From: Kamptonema formosum PCC 6407
GTDB taxonomy: Bacteria > Cyanobacteriota > Cyanobacteriia > Cyanobacteriales > Microcoleaceae
Assembly: GCF_000332155.1 (NCBI RefSeq)
Contig: NZ_KB235903.1
Coordinates: 2,594,839-2,658,838, forward strand
Direction: 5' to 3'
DNA: 64,000 bases
In this document: one piece after another, positions 49,451-60,210 of the stretch
How positions within the stretch are numbered: the stretch's first letter is position 1
How the letters are laid out: each line of letters starts with the position of its first letter
Notes under the pieces: generated by a model
Databases searched by the model: none
What the model was told of the DNA's origin: nothing
The model's input: the letters and a program-made list of their open reading frames with translations, nothing else
Translations under genes and position numbers: made by a program

Positions 49451-49666
49451 ATGTTCCTCAACGAACTAACCCCAGTGCTAAAAGAACTAACCCAGCAGCC
49501 GATCGCTTTCTTAGGCGGATTTGTTTCTGGCCTGCTGCGACTCAACCTTTACGACGACCCAGTAAAAAGCTGGCTTGACCAGCAAACTGGTTCGACTTCC
49601 TACACTCCCCCTACTGAAGAAAACAACGGTAATAGTAGTGGGCCTCAGTCTATTAACATCGATTAA
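49451..49666 (+). CDS. Small conserved-type cyanobacterial protein
   Basis: A 71-residue protein (FLNELTPVLKELTQQPIAFL, GGFVSGLLRLNLYDDPV) with a possible amphipathic helix. The ATG at 49451 follows AAGGAG; a longer in-frame start upstream is unlikely. It follows nblB on the same strand. Function unknown. Confidence 0.65.
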   Translation: MFLNELTPVLKELTQQPIAFLGGFVSGLLRLNLYDDPVKSWLDQQTGSTSYTPPTEENNGNSSGPQSINID

Positions 49667-49676
49667 GTATCGCTAA

Positions 49677-49786
49677 TTGGGCGATTAAAATCGCGTCTAC
49701 ACAAGCAAAGTCTGCCTATCCAGACTGTAGAATTTCAACCCGCGTAGGCGGGTTTTGTCTGTATAGACGCGGTTTCAACCGCCCAG
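49677..49786. repeat. REP-like multi-hairpin repeat
   Basis: A complex inverted repeat: GGGCGATTAAAATCGC and TCTACACA on the left pair with TGTATAGACGCGG and TTTCAACCGCCC on the right, with an inner CCCGCGTAGGCGGG. It lies between convergent genes and could terminate both. Confidence 0.75.
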
Positions 49787-49792
49787 TCAAGC

Positions 49793-52700
49793 TTACTGAT
49801 GAGGTGCCAGCGGAATCTCAATAATAAACTCACTACCCTCAAAAGGTGCGGAAATACAAGTCAAATTTCCACCGTGAGACTTAACAACAATAGAGTGGGA
49901 AATAGACAGACCCAAGCCAGTACCAGACCCCACAGGCTTCGTTGTAAAGAAAGGGTCAAAAATCTTGTGAACCACATCAGGAGTCATGCCGGGGCCATTA
50001 TCAGCAATTCTAACGATCGCATTTCTACCTATAACCTCAGTGCGAATTGTAATCATAGGTTTTTTCTCTGCATCTTCGCTATTACTTCTCACAGATTCCA
50101 AAGCATCAATCGCATTGGTAAGAATATTCATAAACACCTGATTTAACTGAGAAGCATAACAGGTAATCTGCGGCAGTTCAACGTACTCTTTAATCACATC
50201 AATGCCTAATTTTCCCCCTTCTTTTCTCAGACGTGGCTGCAAAAGCATAACCGTACTATCAATGCCAGAATGAATATTAACCGGCTTCATTTCTGCTTCA
50301 TCAAGGCGCGAAAAATTCCGCAAACTGAGAACAATATCGCGGATGCGTTCTGCCCCCACCTTCATCGAATCCAGAAGTTTTTCCAAATCTTCTACTAAGA
50401 ATTCCAATTCTACTCTATCTATTTCCGATTGAATTTCAGGTGCAGGTGTGGGATAGTGTTGCTGGTAAAGGTAAATGATATTTAGCAAATCTTTGACGTA
50501 TTCACTAGCTGGAGTTAAATTGCCGTAGATAAAACTGACAGGATTATTAATTTCATGAGCTACACCAGCCACCATTTGCCCCAAACTAGACATCTTCTCA
50601 GTTTGGATCAGTTGGGCTTGAGTAACTTTTAGTTCCACTAAAGTTTGTTCTAAACGCCCATTTTTTTCGTTTAATTCCTGCGTGCGTTCTTGCACTTTTT
50701 GCTCCACTGAAGCGTAAAGCAAAGCATTTTCTAGCGAAATAGCAACTTGGGAAGAAAGCAGCCTTAAAACTTCCAATCTGTCAGGAGTAAATACCCCAGT
50801 GGTTAAATTATTTTCTAAATAGAGAATCCCGATGAGTTTGCCTTGATTAATAATCGGCGTACACAAAAGAGATTTGAGTTGCTGTTTGACAATATAAGGA
50901 TCTGCGGCAAATCTGCCCTCAGCAGCAGCATTACTTAACACCACATCAGAGCGAGTCCTCTCAACATAATTAATCACACTCACAGGTAAATCCTGAGATT
51001 CCTCCAGTGGAGTTGATTGTTGCACAATAACATCTTCTGTAGCTGTTCTTCCCGATTTGTTGGCTAAACCTCCCGTTACAGATGCTTGAGCAGAAATCAG
51101 CAATTTTCCTTCACTCAGCAAGATCAAAAATCCAGATTGCGCTCCAGCATTTTCAATGGAAATTTTCATCAATGAAGCCAGCAATTTATCGAGAAAAATT
51201 TCACTAGAAATTGCTAATGATGCCTTCATCACTGTAGCTAAATCTAGAGCCCGTGCATCGCTACCAGTAGAGGTATGAATAGTTGCATTTAAGGAATTTT
51301 TAAAGGTTTTATTAGCTATTACTGCGTCGCGTAAATAAGGATATTTTTCCTCTAAATCCTCCACTTTACGAATAGCACCCCAGCGTTTATAAGCAGAGTA
51401 AGATTCGCGTAAGTGGATGTTGGCATACTTCGGTTTATCTTTACTAAACCAAAAATTTGCTGCTAGTTCATTTGCCAAAGCTTCATGCTGAATATACTCA
51501 TTTTTCTTAGCTAAAGATATAGCGCGATCGTAGAAATCAATTGCCTCTGATTCTTGACCAGAAATACGCCCCATTTCTGCTGCCACCAACAGGTACTTGT
51601 GCAGGAAATTTTCGGGACTGTTTTCTGCCCAGATTTTCATCTGCTTTTGATTAGATTCTAACTTCGCCCAATATTCCTTTTGCTCATCTTCTGAAACTTG
51701 AGAGTAAAGAGCAGCGAATATTAAAGACGCATAAAAATTATATTCTGTAACTGGAAAAATCCCGGTGATAAAACTCAGTTGCTTTTCCGCAGATAAAACC
51801 CATTTGAGTGCTTCATCTAGATTCCCATAACAATAAAAAACCTGAGCTTTAAAAATATTATAGAAGCACAGCGTGAAAAAGTTTTGATGTTCTTGGCAAC
51901 TTTCGATATACTCTAATTCGGTGATTCCTTCGTTACTAAAATCATTTTTTTCTGAAGTCAGCTTACTTAAGTTACGCAGAATTAATTGCAATCCATTCAA
52001 TGTATCCGTAACCATCTGATTTTTAGTCTTCAGCGAAAATTGTAAATAACTGGGCACTTCTGTCAGCAGTGGGCCAATATTTTTACCTTGAAAAAATGAG
52101 TAAATCGCTTTATAATTGAGAATATAGCCTGCATACTGTAAATCTCCAGAGTTCAAAGCGGCTTTATACCCTTCATTATTAAGAGGAATAGACTCTTTTA
52201 GATGTTGAAACCAGTAACTTAAAGCATTAGCAAATACAGTAGAAACTTTACCTTTAAGTTCCAAATTTCCAAATTTATCAGTTAGTTTCAGCGCCATTAA
52301 ACCAAACTCGTAGGCTGATTTATACTCTCCAAATACTGCATTCAGGAGAATTCCATAATTAGCATAAGAGAAAGATGATTCAGGAGCATGACCGTATCTG
52401 AGAGAAAGATTAACTGATTTGAGGATACTAAAAGTCCACAAAGCAGGATTAATAAAGTAAGCCGATGGCAACAAATTATTGAATAATTTCAAGGCAACTT
52501 TTTTCTCCGGCAGCGTCATTTCAGGTTCATCTATTAACACCGCAACTTCTTTATTCCCTTGACTGGCTTTTGCTTCTGCAAATTCGGCTCCAATTGCCGC
52601 ATCTAAACCATCTTCAGGCAAGTCAATTCCTAGCAAGGTAATAGCATTTTTCCCGGCTTTAACTGCTTCTTCATTTTTCCCACGCAAAGCATACTGTACG

Positions 52701-55228
52701 AGCAGAAGATTATAAATTTCTGCCTTTTCTAAATCCGATCTCGTCTTCTTCAGAGTTAGGTTGATAAATTCTTCGGATCGCTCGAAATTCCCATTTAAAT
52801 ATTCAACTTCAGCCCGTTCTTTATGCAAAGCTATAGCTAAGTCGTAATCTGCATTCCAAATATCTTCAGTTAAGCCGTCCATGCTGGCAGTTAAATATTC
52901 CCTAGCTGCAAAGTAAGCTGTTGCCTCTTTAGCTTTTCGCGCTGCTTCTAAGTTCAATATTGCTAATTCCATTTGTTCTTCTTCGTCTAGGATTAGCGAC
53001 CTACCAACATTGAGATGATCTACTAATTCAAAAATTCTTTCGGATCTATATTCCTTCGGAGTATTTGCTAGGATTTGGCGACCAATTCTGAGGTGAACTG
53101 CTTTTTTTTGCGAATCCTCAATCAGGGTATAAGCTGCCTGTTGCACGCGGTCGTGCAAGAACTTATAATTGAGAATTAGTAAGGGGTAGTGAGTCAATTC
53201 TACGGACTTAGCTTCTAAGTCGGAAGTTGGGAGAATTAACCCTTCTTGAATCGCTGGTAAAAGAGCATGAAAAGTTTCCGATGCTTCTTTTTCATGTATA
53301 AGAGAAAGGGTATTTAAATCAAATTGGTTGCCCAAACAAGCAACAAGGCGTAAAATTTGCTGCGTTGATTCTGGGAGTTTCTTCAATTTTTGGATCATCA
53401 ATTCTACTACATTATCCGTGATGGCGCACTGCTCAATATCAGAAATGTTCCATTGCCACTCACCTTTACTACCAGACTGCGGAGGAGAAAAAGTTAATAG
53501 GTTTTCTTGATAGAGAGTTTTCAAGAATTGATTGACAAAGAAAGGATTGCCATCAGTTTTACTAATTACCAATTCTGCAATTGGTTTTACTGATTCTTTA
53601 TCGCTGTGTAAAGTCTCAGCAATCAGATTAGTAACGTGCTCAACATCTAACGGTGCTAAAATAATTTCGTTGATAATCGCTTCCTGGTTTCGCAGATTTT
53701 CCAGGGTCATCATTAAAGGATGTGTGGGACTGACTTCGTTATCGCGATAAGCACCAATTACAAATAAATATTTTGTCTCTCGATCGGAGAAAATTAATTC
53801 TATCAGTTTAAGGGTAGCAGAGTCAGCCCACTGCAAATCATCTAGAAAAATTACTAGAGGATGTTCCTGCTGACAAAATACCCGGATAAAGTTTTGAAAG
53901 ACTAGGTTAAAACGATTTTGGGATTCAGTTGGCCCTAATTCTGCTACGGGAGATTGTTGGCCCACAATCAATTCTATTTCTGGGATGACATCGATAATAA
54001 TTTGTCCGTTAGGGCCAAAGGCATTGCGGAGTTTTTCGCGCCATACTGTTAGCTGCGTTTCACTTTCTGTCAGCAATTGCCGCACTAATTCGGAGAAAGC
54101 GCTGACTACGGCTGAGTAGGGAGTAGTTCGCTTGTACTGGTCAAATTTACCCCAGATGAAATAACCATGTCTGTTGGTAATAGGTTTTTCTAGAAGCCTA
54201 ACTAATGCTGATTTACCAATCCCAGAATAACCAGCAATTAGCATCATTTCGCCCCCCCTGCTCTCGGAGTAAGGGGTGTTGACACGCTCAAAGGCTGCTA
54301 GCAACGTTTCTATTTCTTTTTCTCTGCCATAAAGCTTTTTGGGAATTTGAAATTTGTCCGAAATATCTTGGCTACCGAGAGGAAATTCGGCAATATATCC
54401 AGAGGTTTGTAATTGAAAAAGACAAGATTCTAAATCAGCTTTAATTCCCCAAGCACTTTGATATCTTTCCTCAGCAGTTTTGGCGAGCAATTTCATTACA
54501 ATGTTAGCAAGAGCTTGCGGAATTTCGGGTGTAATTTCGCGAGGAGAAATTGGCTGTTTAGCAATGTGGCAATGAACTAATTCCATCGCATCCGTAGTGT
54601 TAAAAGGCAGTTTGCCTGTCAGCAGTTCGTAGAAGGTTGCACCCAGGGAATAAAAATCAGTTCTGTAATCTACAGCTCGGTTCATTCTGCCCGTTTGTTC
54701 GGGCGACATATAAGCTAAAGTACCTTCTAAAATATTGGGATTTTTAATCTGGGTATTTTCGCGGGTCAATTCTGTAGCAATGCTAAAGTCAATGATTTTG
54801 AGCTGTCCAGTAGTAGGATTAACAACAATATTGGAGGGATTAATATCTTTATGAATAACATTTTTTGCGTGAATTTCTCCTAAACTTTCAGCAATTTTGA
54901 TCGCCATAGTTAGGAATCCAAAAAATGTCAATTTTTGGGAGGACATGAATATTCTTAAGGATTCACCGCCAAAGTCTTCTAATATCATTACTAGACTGTT
55001 CCTAAAAGGTTGTAAGCTATAGGCTTTGACAACGCTATCTAGGTTTAGATTCTGAATAATTTCATACTCAAGTCTATATCTCGCAAGTTCTTCTGGTGCG
55101 GGATATTCTTCTTTTATAAGTTTAAGAATAACTGGTTGATTGTCCTGTTCGATGCGGCCGCGATAGACTAGGGATTTACTACTTTCGTAGATTAAAGCTA
55201 TAACTGCAACGCCGGGAATCGCGATCAT
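49793..55228 (-). CDS. Giant Ser/Thr kinase-AAA ATPase-GAF-histidine kinase
   Basis: About 1811 residues. An N-terminal eukaryotic-type kinase has IHKDINPSNIVV (HRD-like loop with Asp) and KIIDFSIA in place of DFG. An AAA/STAND ATPase follows (MLIAGYSGIGKSALVRLL, then IFLDDLQWAD), a long helical TPR-like region, a GAF domain (about 1330-1480) and a C-terminal histidine kinase with VAGVAHEINNPVSF (His), N-box NILTNAIDAL, and GPGMTP plus GSGTGLGLSIS. Such chimeric sensors are frequent in filamentous cyanobacteria. The ATG at 55228 fits the family's MIAIPGVAVIALIYES start; an upstream in-frame ATG at 55276 is possible. Confidence 0.85.
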   Translation of the reverse strand: MIAIPGVAVIALIYESSKSLVYRGRIEQDNQPVILKLIKEEYPAPEELARYRLEYEIIQNLNLDSVVKAYSLQPFRNSLVMILEDFGGESLRIFMSSQKLTFFGFLTMAIKIAESLGEIHAKNVIHKDINPSNIVVNPTTGQLKIIDFSIATELTRENTQIKNPNILEGTLAYMSPEQTGRMNRAVDYRTDFYSLGATFYELLTGKLPFNTTDAMELVHCHIAKQPISPREITPEIPQALANIVMKLLAKTAEERYQSAWGIKADLESCLFQLQTSGYIAEFPLGSQDISDKFQIPKKLYGREKEIETLLAAFERVNTPYSESRGGEMMLIAGYSGIGKSALVRLLEKPITNRHGYFIWGKFDQYKRTTPYSAVVSAFSELVRQLLTESETQLTVWREKLRNAFGPNGQIIIDVIPEIELIVGQQSPVAELGPTESQNRFNLVFQNFIRVFCQQEHPLVIFLDDLQWADSATLKLIELIFSDRETKYLFVIGAYRDNEVSPTHPLMMTLENLRNQEAIINEIILAPLDVEHVTNLIAETLHSDKESVKPIAELVISKTDGNPFFVNQFLKTLYQENLLTFSPPQSGSKGEWQWNISDIEQCAITDNVVELMIQKLKKLPESTQQILRLVACLGNQFDLNTLSLIHEKEASETFHALLPAIQEGLILPTSDLEAKSVELTHYPLLILNYKFLHDRVQQAAYTLIEDSQKKAVHLRIGRQILANTPKEYRSERIFELVDHLNVGRSLILDEEEQMELAILNLEAARKAKEATAYFAAREYLTASMDGLTEDIWNADYDLAIALHKERAEVEYLNGNFERSEEFINLTLKKTRSDLEKAEIYNLLLVQYALRGKNEEAVKAGKNAITLLGIDLPEDGLDAAIGAEFAEAKASQGNKEVAVLIDEPEMTLPEKKVALKLFNNLLPSAYFINPALWTFSILKSVNLSLRYGHAPESSFSYANYGILLNAVFGEYKSAYEFGLMALKLTDKFGNLELKGKVSTVFANALSYWFQHLKESIPLNNEGYKAALNSGDLQYAGYILNYKAIYSFFQGKNIGPLLTEVPSYLQFSLKTKNQMVTDTLNGLQLILRNLSKLTSEKNDFSNEGITELEYIESCQEHQNFFTLCFYNIFKAQVFYCYGNLDEALKWVLSAEKQLSFITGIFPVTEYNFYASLIFAALYSQVSEDEQKEYWAKLESNQKQMKIWAENSPENFLHKYLLVAAEMGRISGQESEAIDFYDRAISLAKKNEYIQHEALANELAANFWFSKDKPKYANIHLRESYSAYKRWGAIRKVEDLEEKYPYLRDAVIANKTFKNSLNATIHTSTGSDARALDLATVMKASLAISSEIFLDKLLASLMKISIENAGAQSGFLILLSEGKLLISAQASVTGGLANKSGRTATEDVIVQQSTPLEESQDLPVSVINYVERTRSDVVLSNAAAEGRFAADPYIVKQQLKSLLCTPIINQGKLIGILYLENNLTTGVFTPDRLEVLRLLSSQVAISLENALLYASVEQKVQERTQELNEKNGRLEQTLVELKVTQAQLIQTEKMSSLGQMVAGVAHEINNPVSFIYGNLTPASEYVKDLLNIIYLYQQHYPTPAPEIQSEIDRVELEFLVEDLEKLLDSMKVGAERIRDIVLSLRNFSRLDEAEMKPVNIHSGIDSTVMLLQPRLRKEGGKLGIDVIKEYVELPQITCYASQLNQVFMNILTNAIDALESVRSNSEDAEKKPMITIRTEVIGRNAIVRIADNGPGMTPDVVHKIFDPFFTTKPVGSGTGLGLSISHSIVVKSHGGNLTCISAPFEGSEFIIEIPLAPHQ

Positions 55229-55426
55229 AGTGGGGTTCTCCCTGATTGAGTTTGATTTCTCGTTGCTATTGCTCATTATCACTCAAGGTTAATATAGATG
55301 AGCTTGATTGTGGGCGCTCCGCCCTATCTTACGTTTTTAGTCGCTTTCAGTGCTGGTTGATTGCTAAGGACGCTATATTTTCCGATAACAATGCCCGTTG
55401 CATCTGTTGCGATCGCACGACAATAC

Positions 55427-56857
55427 TCATAATATCATTTTGTCGAGATAGCTGCAAAGTTTTTGGGAAAAAATACTACTTGCAAGATGGCTTTTTGCCA
55501 TACTTGCTTCTGTTTCTGCTTCCTGAATCACGATATTAATTTGTTCGCTTAGAGCCTCTTCAATTTGTTTGTCCTGTTTCTGAAGCTGCTCTGGAGGGAT
55601 GTAGGATTTTGCTACTTCTAAAATACGCTGGCGCAGCATACCTAGTAACTGATGTCTGACATCAGCACGAAAAGATTTGAGTTTAAGCAAGCGAGTCACT
55701 TGATACTGAGCTTGTAGTCCTACAGTAGCGGCAATTTCTCCCATAGTCCGTCCCTGACAATGAAATAGCTGAAGTCCCATCAAGAATTGTTTGATTTTAT
55801 TGGGATTTTGACGCTGAAATTGCTTAATCCATAAGTTTGTCACTTGGGCAATTGCATCCTCTAAACAAAGTAAAAGTTCCTGGCGATATAATTTCAAAAA
55901 CTCTGTTTGTTCATCTCTATTTTCCAAATTATTTAAAGTTTCTGTAGAATTCAAAATGTTAACTGCATAGCTATTTTCTGAACTATCTAAAGATTCATAT
56001 TTGGGAGAACCTCCTCGCACAGAAATCCGGTAATTTCGCAATTTCGATGCTAGCTGCTGTAGCAGTAGCATCACCATTTTAGGTGAAAATTTCTGGCTGG
56101 TTTTAGTTTCTATAAATTCTGCAATTTGTTGCAGTTGCTCAGGTGTGGGTGGCTGGCACTGCCTCTTCCCTCCCGCTTGACGCTGCTGAAGTCTGGCGGT
56201 GCGGTAGACAGCATGATAAGCTTCTAAAAGTTGGCAAAATTGCTGGATTTCAAAGGATGTTAGTTGGTAAAAATCAGATAAAATTCGCTCTAGCTGTTTG
56301 GTACGAGTATCGTTGAGTATTGCCCAATCGCTGACCATATAAACACCGCGTTCTAGCAAGAAAGAATTTAATTCAGAATGATGTTTTACCCTTCTATAAG
56401 TCCAGGTGCTTAAACTGCTCTGTTCTGGATCGAAGCTTTCCAGAACGATCTTAGCAATTGATTTGTAGGAACTAGAGCCACGAGCTTCACTGGAGAACTT
56501 GTTAAATCTGCCATCTTCAGAGAGGACAAATGGCAATAAATCCTGGTAAGTGAAGCCGTGAGCCGCCCCAAATTGGGTTTCAAGATGTCGGCAAGCTTGC
56601 TCAATGTGATGGGAAATAAAGCAGAGCAAACAGCGTTCTGCAAATACAGATTTTTCTGATTGATGGGGAGGGGGAAATCTCATCCATTCCCGCAATTGGC
56701 GCTGAATTCGATCGTCAGGTACATCGCCTTGTGCAGTATCAGTACCTTTGAGAAATTCTGAAGCAAAAAAGGCTTTTACTTCGGCAATCACCTCGATTTT
56801 GCACCCTCCAGCAATATCAATTCTTACAAGTGTCCAGTATTTTGAAGCAGCACCCAT
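55427..56857 (-). CDS. Sigma-factor-like protein of the CHAT/CHASE2 operon
   Basis: A 476-residue soluble protein. The C-terminal part (QGRTMGEIAATVGLQAQYQVTRL, followed by LKSFRADVRHQLL) reads like a sigma region-4-type helix-turn-helix. The rest is helical. In cyanobacteria such a sigma-like gene accompanies the DUF1822, CHAT/CHASE2 and DUF928 genes, as here. It may regulate this operon. The assignment rests on the HTH-like tail and synteny, so confidence is moderate. Confidence 0.6.
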   Translation of the reverse strand: MGAASKYWTLVRIDIAGGCKIEVIAEVKAFFASEFLKGTDTAQGDVPDDRIQRQLREWMRFPPPHQSEKSVFAERCLLCFISHHIEQACRHLETQFGAAHGFTYQDLLPFVLSEDGRFNKFSSEARGSSSYKSIAKIVLESFDPEQSSLSTWTYRRVKHHSELNSFLLERGVYMVSDWAILNDTRTKQLERILSDFYQLTSFEIQQFCQLLEAYHAVYRTARLQQRQAGGKRQCQPPTPEQLQQIAEFIETKTSQKFSPKMVMLLLQQLASKLRNYRISVRGGSPKYESLDSSENSYAVNILNSTETLNNLENRDEQTEFLKLYRQELLLCLEDAIAQVTNLWIKQFQRQNPNKIKQFLMGLQLFHCQGRTMGEIAATVGLQAQYQVTRLLKLKSFRADVRHQLLGMLRQRILEVAKSYIPPEQLQKQDKQIEEALSEQINIVIQEAETEASMAKSHLASSIFSQKLCSYLDKMIL

Positions 56858-56917
56858 AGCAATTACCCATTACCAGATGTATAGGAGAAGGCAGAAGGAT
56901 TTAATCATCTACTTTAA

Positions 56918-57646
56918 TCATCTATCCCTATTAGCCTGCCTAATTGACTTTCTGATAGTAGCCAAAGGCTGACAAAACTGCTGGGGGATGTTTTGAATAA
57001 ATTGTGCGAGAGCTTCTGAAGGATTTTGCACTTGATAAGCAGACTGTAAAACATCTGACCACATCTGGCGCTCGGCAAAATAATTTGCTTTGGCATAAGC
57101 AATCTTTTCTGGCGTAGCTCCCTCTTGTTGCAATTGCCTTTCTAAGGTGTTTAAATCTGCGGTAATGCGATCGCGTTCCTCGGCGGGTACGATCTGGAAT
57201 GAAACTTGGAAAGTGGGGATATCCTCCCCCTCTTCAAACAGTACCCAATCGTAACTTTCTCCCGGTTGCAGAGGTTGTCCGCTATAGGTGGCGCTGTTAT
57301 TACTAGGCGCGAGTTTCTGACTCCACATTACTTGCTCGCTACGCCGTCGGCGCACCTCTATTTTTGATATATTTCCTTGCCATAGAAATAAAGGGCGATC
57401 GTTCCAAATTCTTATTTCTTCCCCTGACAGAGATTCGGGTGAGATGGTGCAGACGAGTTCAACTGGGCCCCGCGAACCTCCTGTTTCTTCCTTTCTAGGA
57501 GGTTCTTTCTCGTACAATTTATCCCAGGGTAACTGTTGTTCTTCTGTTTCTGCCATAGCATTTTGCACGGATAAATGTAGCAAAAACGGGGTGGAAATCA
57601 ACGCTAAAGATAGCAAAAAAATGGTTAATCCCTTGTGAAATCTCAT
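56918..57646 (-). CDS. DUF928 family exported protein
   Basis: A 242-residue protein with a clear signal peptide (LTIFLLSLALISTPFLLHL, cleavage near AMA-ET). The mature beta domain has ELVCTISPESLSGEEIRIWN, PLFLWQG and SYDWVLFEEG, typical of DUF928. It acts outside the inner membrane. It overlaps the CHAT/CHASE2 gene by 4 bp (ATGA). Confidence 0.83.
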   Translation of the reverse strand: MRFHKGLTIFLLSLALISTPFLLHLSVQNAMAETEEQQLPWDKLYEKEPPRKEETGGSRGPVELVCTISPESLSGEEIRIWNDRPLFLWQGNISKIEVRRRRSEQVMWSQKLAPSNNSATYSGQPLQPGESYDWVLFEEGEDIPTFQVSFQIVPAEERDRITADLNTLERQLQQEGATPEKIAYAKANYFAERQMWSDVLQSAYQVQNPSEALAQFIQNIPQQFCQPLATIRKSIRQANRDR

Positions 57647-60198
57647 TTTGAATCCTTCAACAAACTATATCCCCAAAAACGTAAATCTTTGGCAGATTTT
57701 TTCTGATTTAATAATTTTACCAGTATGGGCAGGATGTAAATACTCAGCGTTGCAGCAGGTAGAACAAAAGGTAAAAGCACGGCAGCAGTAATGTAAAGTT
57801 GTAAGCTAATTAATCCATAAATGGTAGTTCCAATTAATATCGAACAAACTGCTTGCTCGCGATGTGCTAGGGCGAGGGCAGCCCCTTTTCCTAACAACAC
57901 CGCTAGGCCGATCGTCCAGAGATCGGGAATAGGAATTACTAACCTTTTATGCAAGAAATGGTGTATCATGTAAGCGTGAGCTTCCCCACCAGTAAAATAG
58001 CGGCGCTGCTTGTGGCGGCGCTGATTGAACCAGTAGCTAAGTGCTGCGGGAATCCTAAAATTATCTTCCCCATCTCTAATTACCCCTGCTTCGCTATATC
58101 CTCCCGGTGCAATCAGCACAACTTGCTGCTGTAAATGCTGCAATTCCGGGGAATTAACTTCACTTTCCAGCAGTTGCCAAGCGGGGATATGCTGATAGAT
58201 ATATTCAGGGGGAACTGAAAAATCAATGATTGGTTGTAACCACATTTGCCCCCAATCATAAGATAAGCTGGTAATCGGTTGTAGTTGCGATGAAGGCGAG
58301 AATAATGTTTTGTAATTAAGGCCTTTTTCTCGATTAAGATATGCAATTGCTTCCGAGAAAAGTTCTGTCTTGCTGTCCAATCTAGGCGCAGGCAATTGAG
58401 ACGAATCTTGATTTCCTGTTGCCAATTTTTGATTTGCTGCCACAGATGGCTGTGAATAAGCTTCTATGTTCAAATGATAAGCTAAAGCCAGCATATAAGC
58501 TAAGGGCATTTTTGCAGAACTAGAATTTTCTTCGGGTACTAATCTCATGTACCAGTGTACCATATTAATATGACCTTGAAAGCTCCAATTAGGGCTGGCA
58601 ATTTCTGGGAGCACTTTTAGCCATCCTTCGGTATCGTCGCGGACAGATGCAAATACAAACCAAGTGGGATGAGGTTTTTGAACGGCGGTTTGTATAGATT
58701 TAGAAAGTATGCGATCGCTCTCCTCGTGGGGACGATCTAATAAATAATCAATCCCTACAACTTTAGCATTACTTGCCGCAAGCTTGTCAATTAAACTAGC
58801 TAAATATTGGCGATTCATCGGTTTGGGATTAGAAATTTTAGCCTTGCGGATTGACTTATCATCAATTGCTATTAATAGCACTTTAGGGGTAGCAACCATC
58901 GGTAGTTGTCGGGTAATGTCGCGATAAATTGCTTGTACTAAAACGCGCTTTTCTAGCAGCCCATCTTGTACTGGAAGTGACAAACTAAGGAATGTTAAAA
59001 TTGACAGCGCGATCGCTTCTATCCGAGTTGGTAAAAGACGCTTAACAAATTCTCTAACCCCGTAAGGTTTAATTTGAAAGAAAACTGCTCCCGGATGACA
59101 AAATAGCGAAGGAACTAAGCAAGTAGAGGGATAAGTTAGGCTCTTTTCCAATCGCAGATATTGACAAGCACCGACTAAAGAATCTTGTACATCTTTGTGT
59201 TGGGCAAGTCCTTGGAGAAACCGAGCTAAAAATACCTGCGCTACCTGATTATGAATGGGTTCTCGCATCACCGCTACTTGACTTAATCCTAAATCAATTA
59301 ACGAATTAGCAATGGTCAAACCGCAACAAGAATTGAATAGGGCAAACTTTAATCCCCGCTCTTTTGCTAAGAGAAGTTGAGGTTTAATTTCACTAATTGA
59401 TATGCAGGTTTCGGGCGCGATCGCCAATTCTCCGCCCGTCATTGCTGTTTCATTGCTGTGTCCCGCAAAAAATAGTATATCCCAGCCTCTCTCATCGGCT
59501 AAAGCCTGACAAATATTAGCTTTCAATTCAGGAATATCTAATCCCGGTTGCCAACCTACAAACTTAATCTCAGCGATGCGAGAAAGGGAGCGCACTGCGG
59601 TGCGATCGCCCTGAAAATTCAATCCCGTATCATCTCCTAAAATTGCTAAAATTCTGGCTTTTTTTCCTCGTTTTTGTGGGGGATTTTTATCAGTTTCACT
59701 CCTAATATTTACAGGAGTCCGAACAATACGAATTTCCCCTAATCTCGGAAAATCAGCGCCGATTTCCCAAGATTCCCAAGGTAAGCGCTCGATCTCAATA
59801 GGATGACAAGTAAGGAATACATTAACATTTGAATTTTGGCTGCCAACAATTACCGACTCAGTAATTTCCGGTAATCTACTATTAGCAATTTCTGCTCGGA
59901 TTTCAAATAAATCTGCACTTCGCAGCCAGTGATGAAATTCTGACAATAATCTAGCTTCGGCTTGAATCAGTCTAGCGTGCCAATCTATAGGTGGCGGTGC
60001 AATGCTACCACTAGCTTCTACCCGCCCTCTCAGAGCTGATTTGTAAAAGCTTAAATAAATTCGCTGCCACTCTTGATATAAAGTCGCGATTGATTCTGGA
60101 TAATTTAACGTTGCAGACAGTTGTTGTCCTGTACCCCAAGACAATTCAAACAGACAATTTTGAGCAAAACGCTGAATTTTTAACCTAAAAATTGTCAT
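57643..60198 (-). CDS. CHAT-CHASE2 fusion protein
   Basis: An 851-residue protein. A CHAT (caspase-like) domain spans about residues 110-390, with the catalytic pair DILFFAGHSNETAM (His) and FALFNSCCGLTI (Cys). A membrane helix near residue 395-415 leads to an extracytoplasmic CHASE2 sensor domain (VLLIAIDDKSIRKAK, VVGIDYLLD), and the C-terminus has three or so helices (GLAVLLGKGAALALAH, YGLISLQLYITAAVLLPFVL). So a sensor appears fused to a protease-like output. Both catalytic residues look intact. It may be a stress-triggered protease; the substrate is unknown. Confidence 0.82.
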   Translation of the reverse strand: MTIFRLKIQRFAQNCLFELSWGTGQQLSATLNYPESIATLYQEWQRIYLSFYKSALRGRVEASGSIAPPPIDWHARLIQAEARLLSEFHHWLRSADLFEIRAEIANSRLPEITESVIVGSQNSNVNVFLTCHPIEIERLPWESWEIGADFPRLGEIRIVRTPVNIRSETDKNPPQKRGKKARILAILGDDTGLNFQGDRTAVRSLSRIAEIKFVGWQPGLDIPELKANICQALADERGWDILFFAGHSNETAMTGGELAIAPETCISISEIKPQLLLAKERGLKFALFNSCCGLTIANSLIDLGLSQVAVMREPIHNQVAQVFLARFLQGLAQHKDVQDSLVGACQYLRLEKSLTYPSTCLVPSLFCHPGAVFFQIKPYGVREFVKRLLPTRIEAIALSILTFLSLSLPVQDGLLEKRVLVQAIYRDITRQLPMVATPKVLLIAIDDKSIRKAKISNPKPMNRQYLASLIDKLAASNAKVVGIDYLLDRPHEESDRILSKSIQTAVQKPHPTWFVFASVRDDTEGWLKVLPEIASPNWSFQGHINMVHWYMRLVPEENSSSAKMPLAYMLALAYHLNIEAYSQPSVAANQKLATGNQDSSQLPAPRLDSKTELFSEAIAYLNREKGLNYKTLFSPSSQLQPITSLSYDWGQMWLQPIIDFSVPPEYIYQHIPAWQLLESEVNSPELQHLQQQVVLIAPGGYSEAGVIRDGEDNFRIPAALSYWFNQRRHKQRRYFTGGEAHAYMIHHFLHKRLVIPIPDLWTIGLAVLLGKGAALALAHREQAVCSILIGTTIYGLISLQLYITAAVLLPFVLPAATLSIYILPILVKLLNQKKSAKDLRFWGYSLLKDSK

Positions 60199-60210
60199 CG
60201 ATCCCTCTTT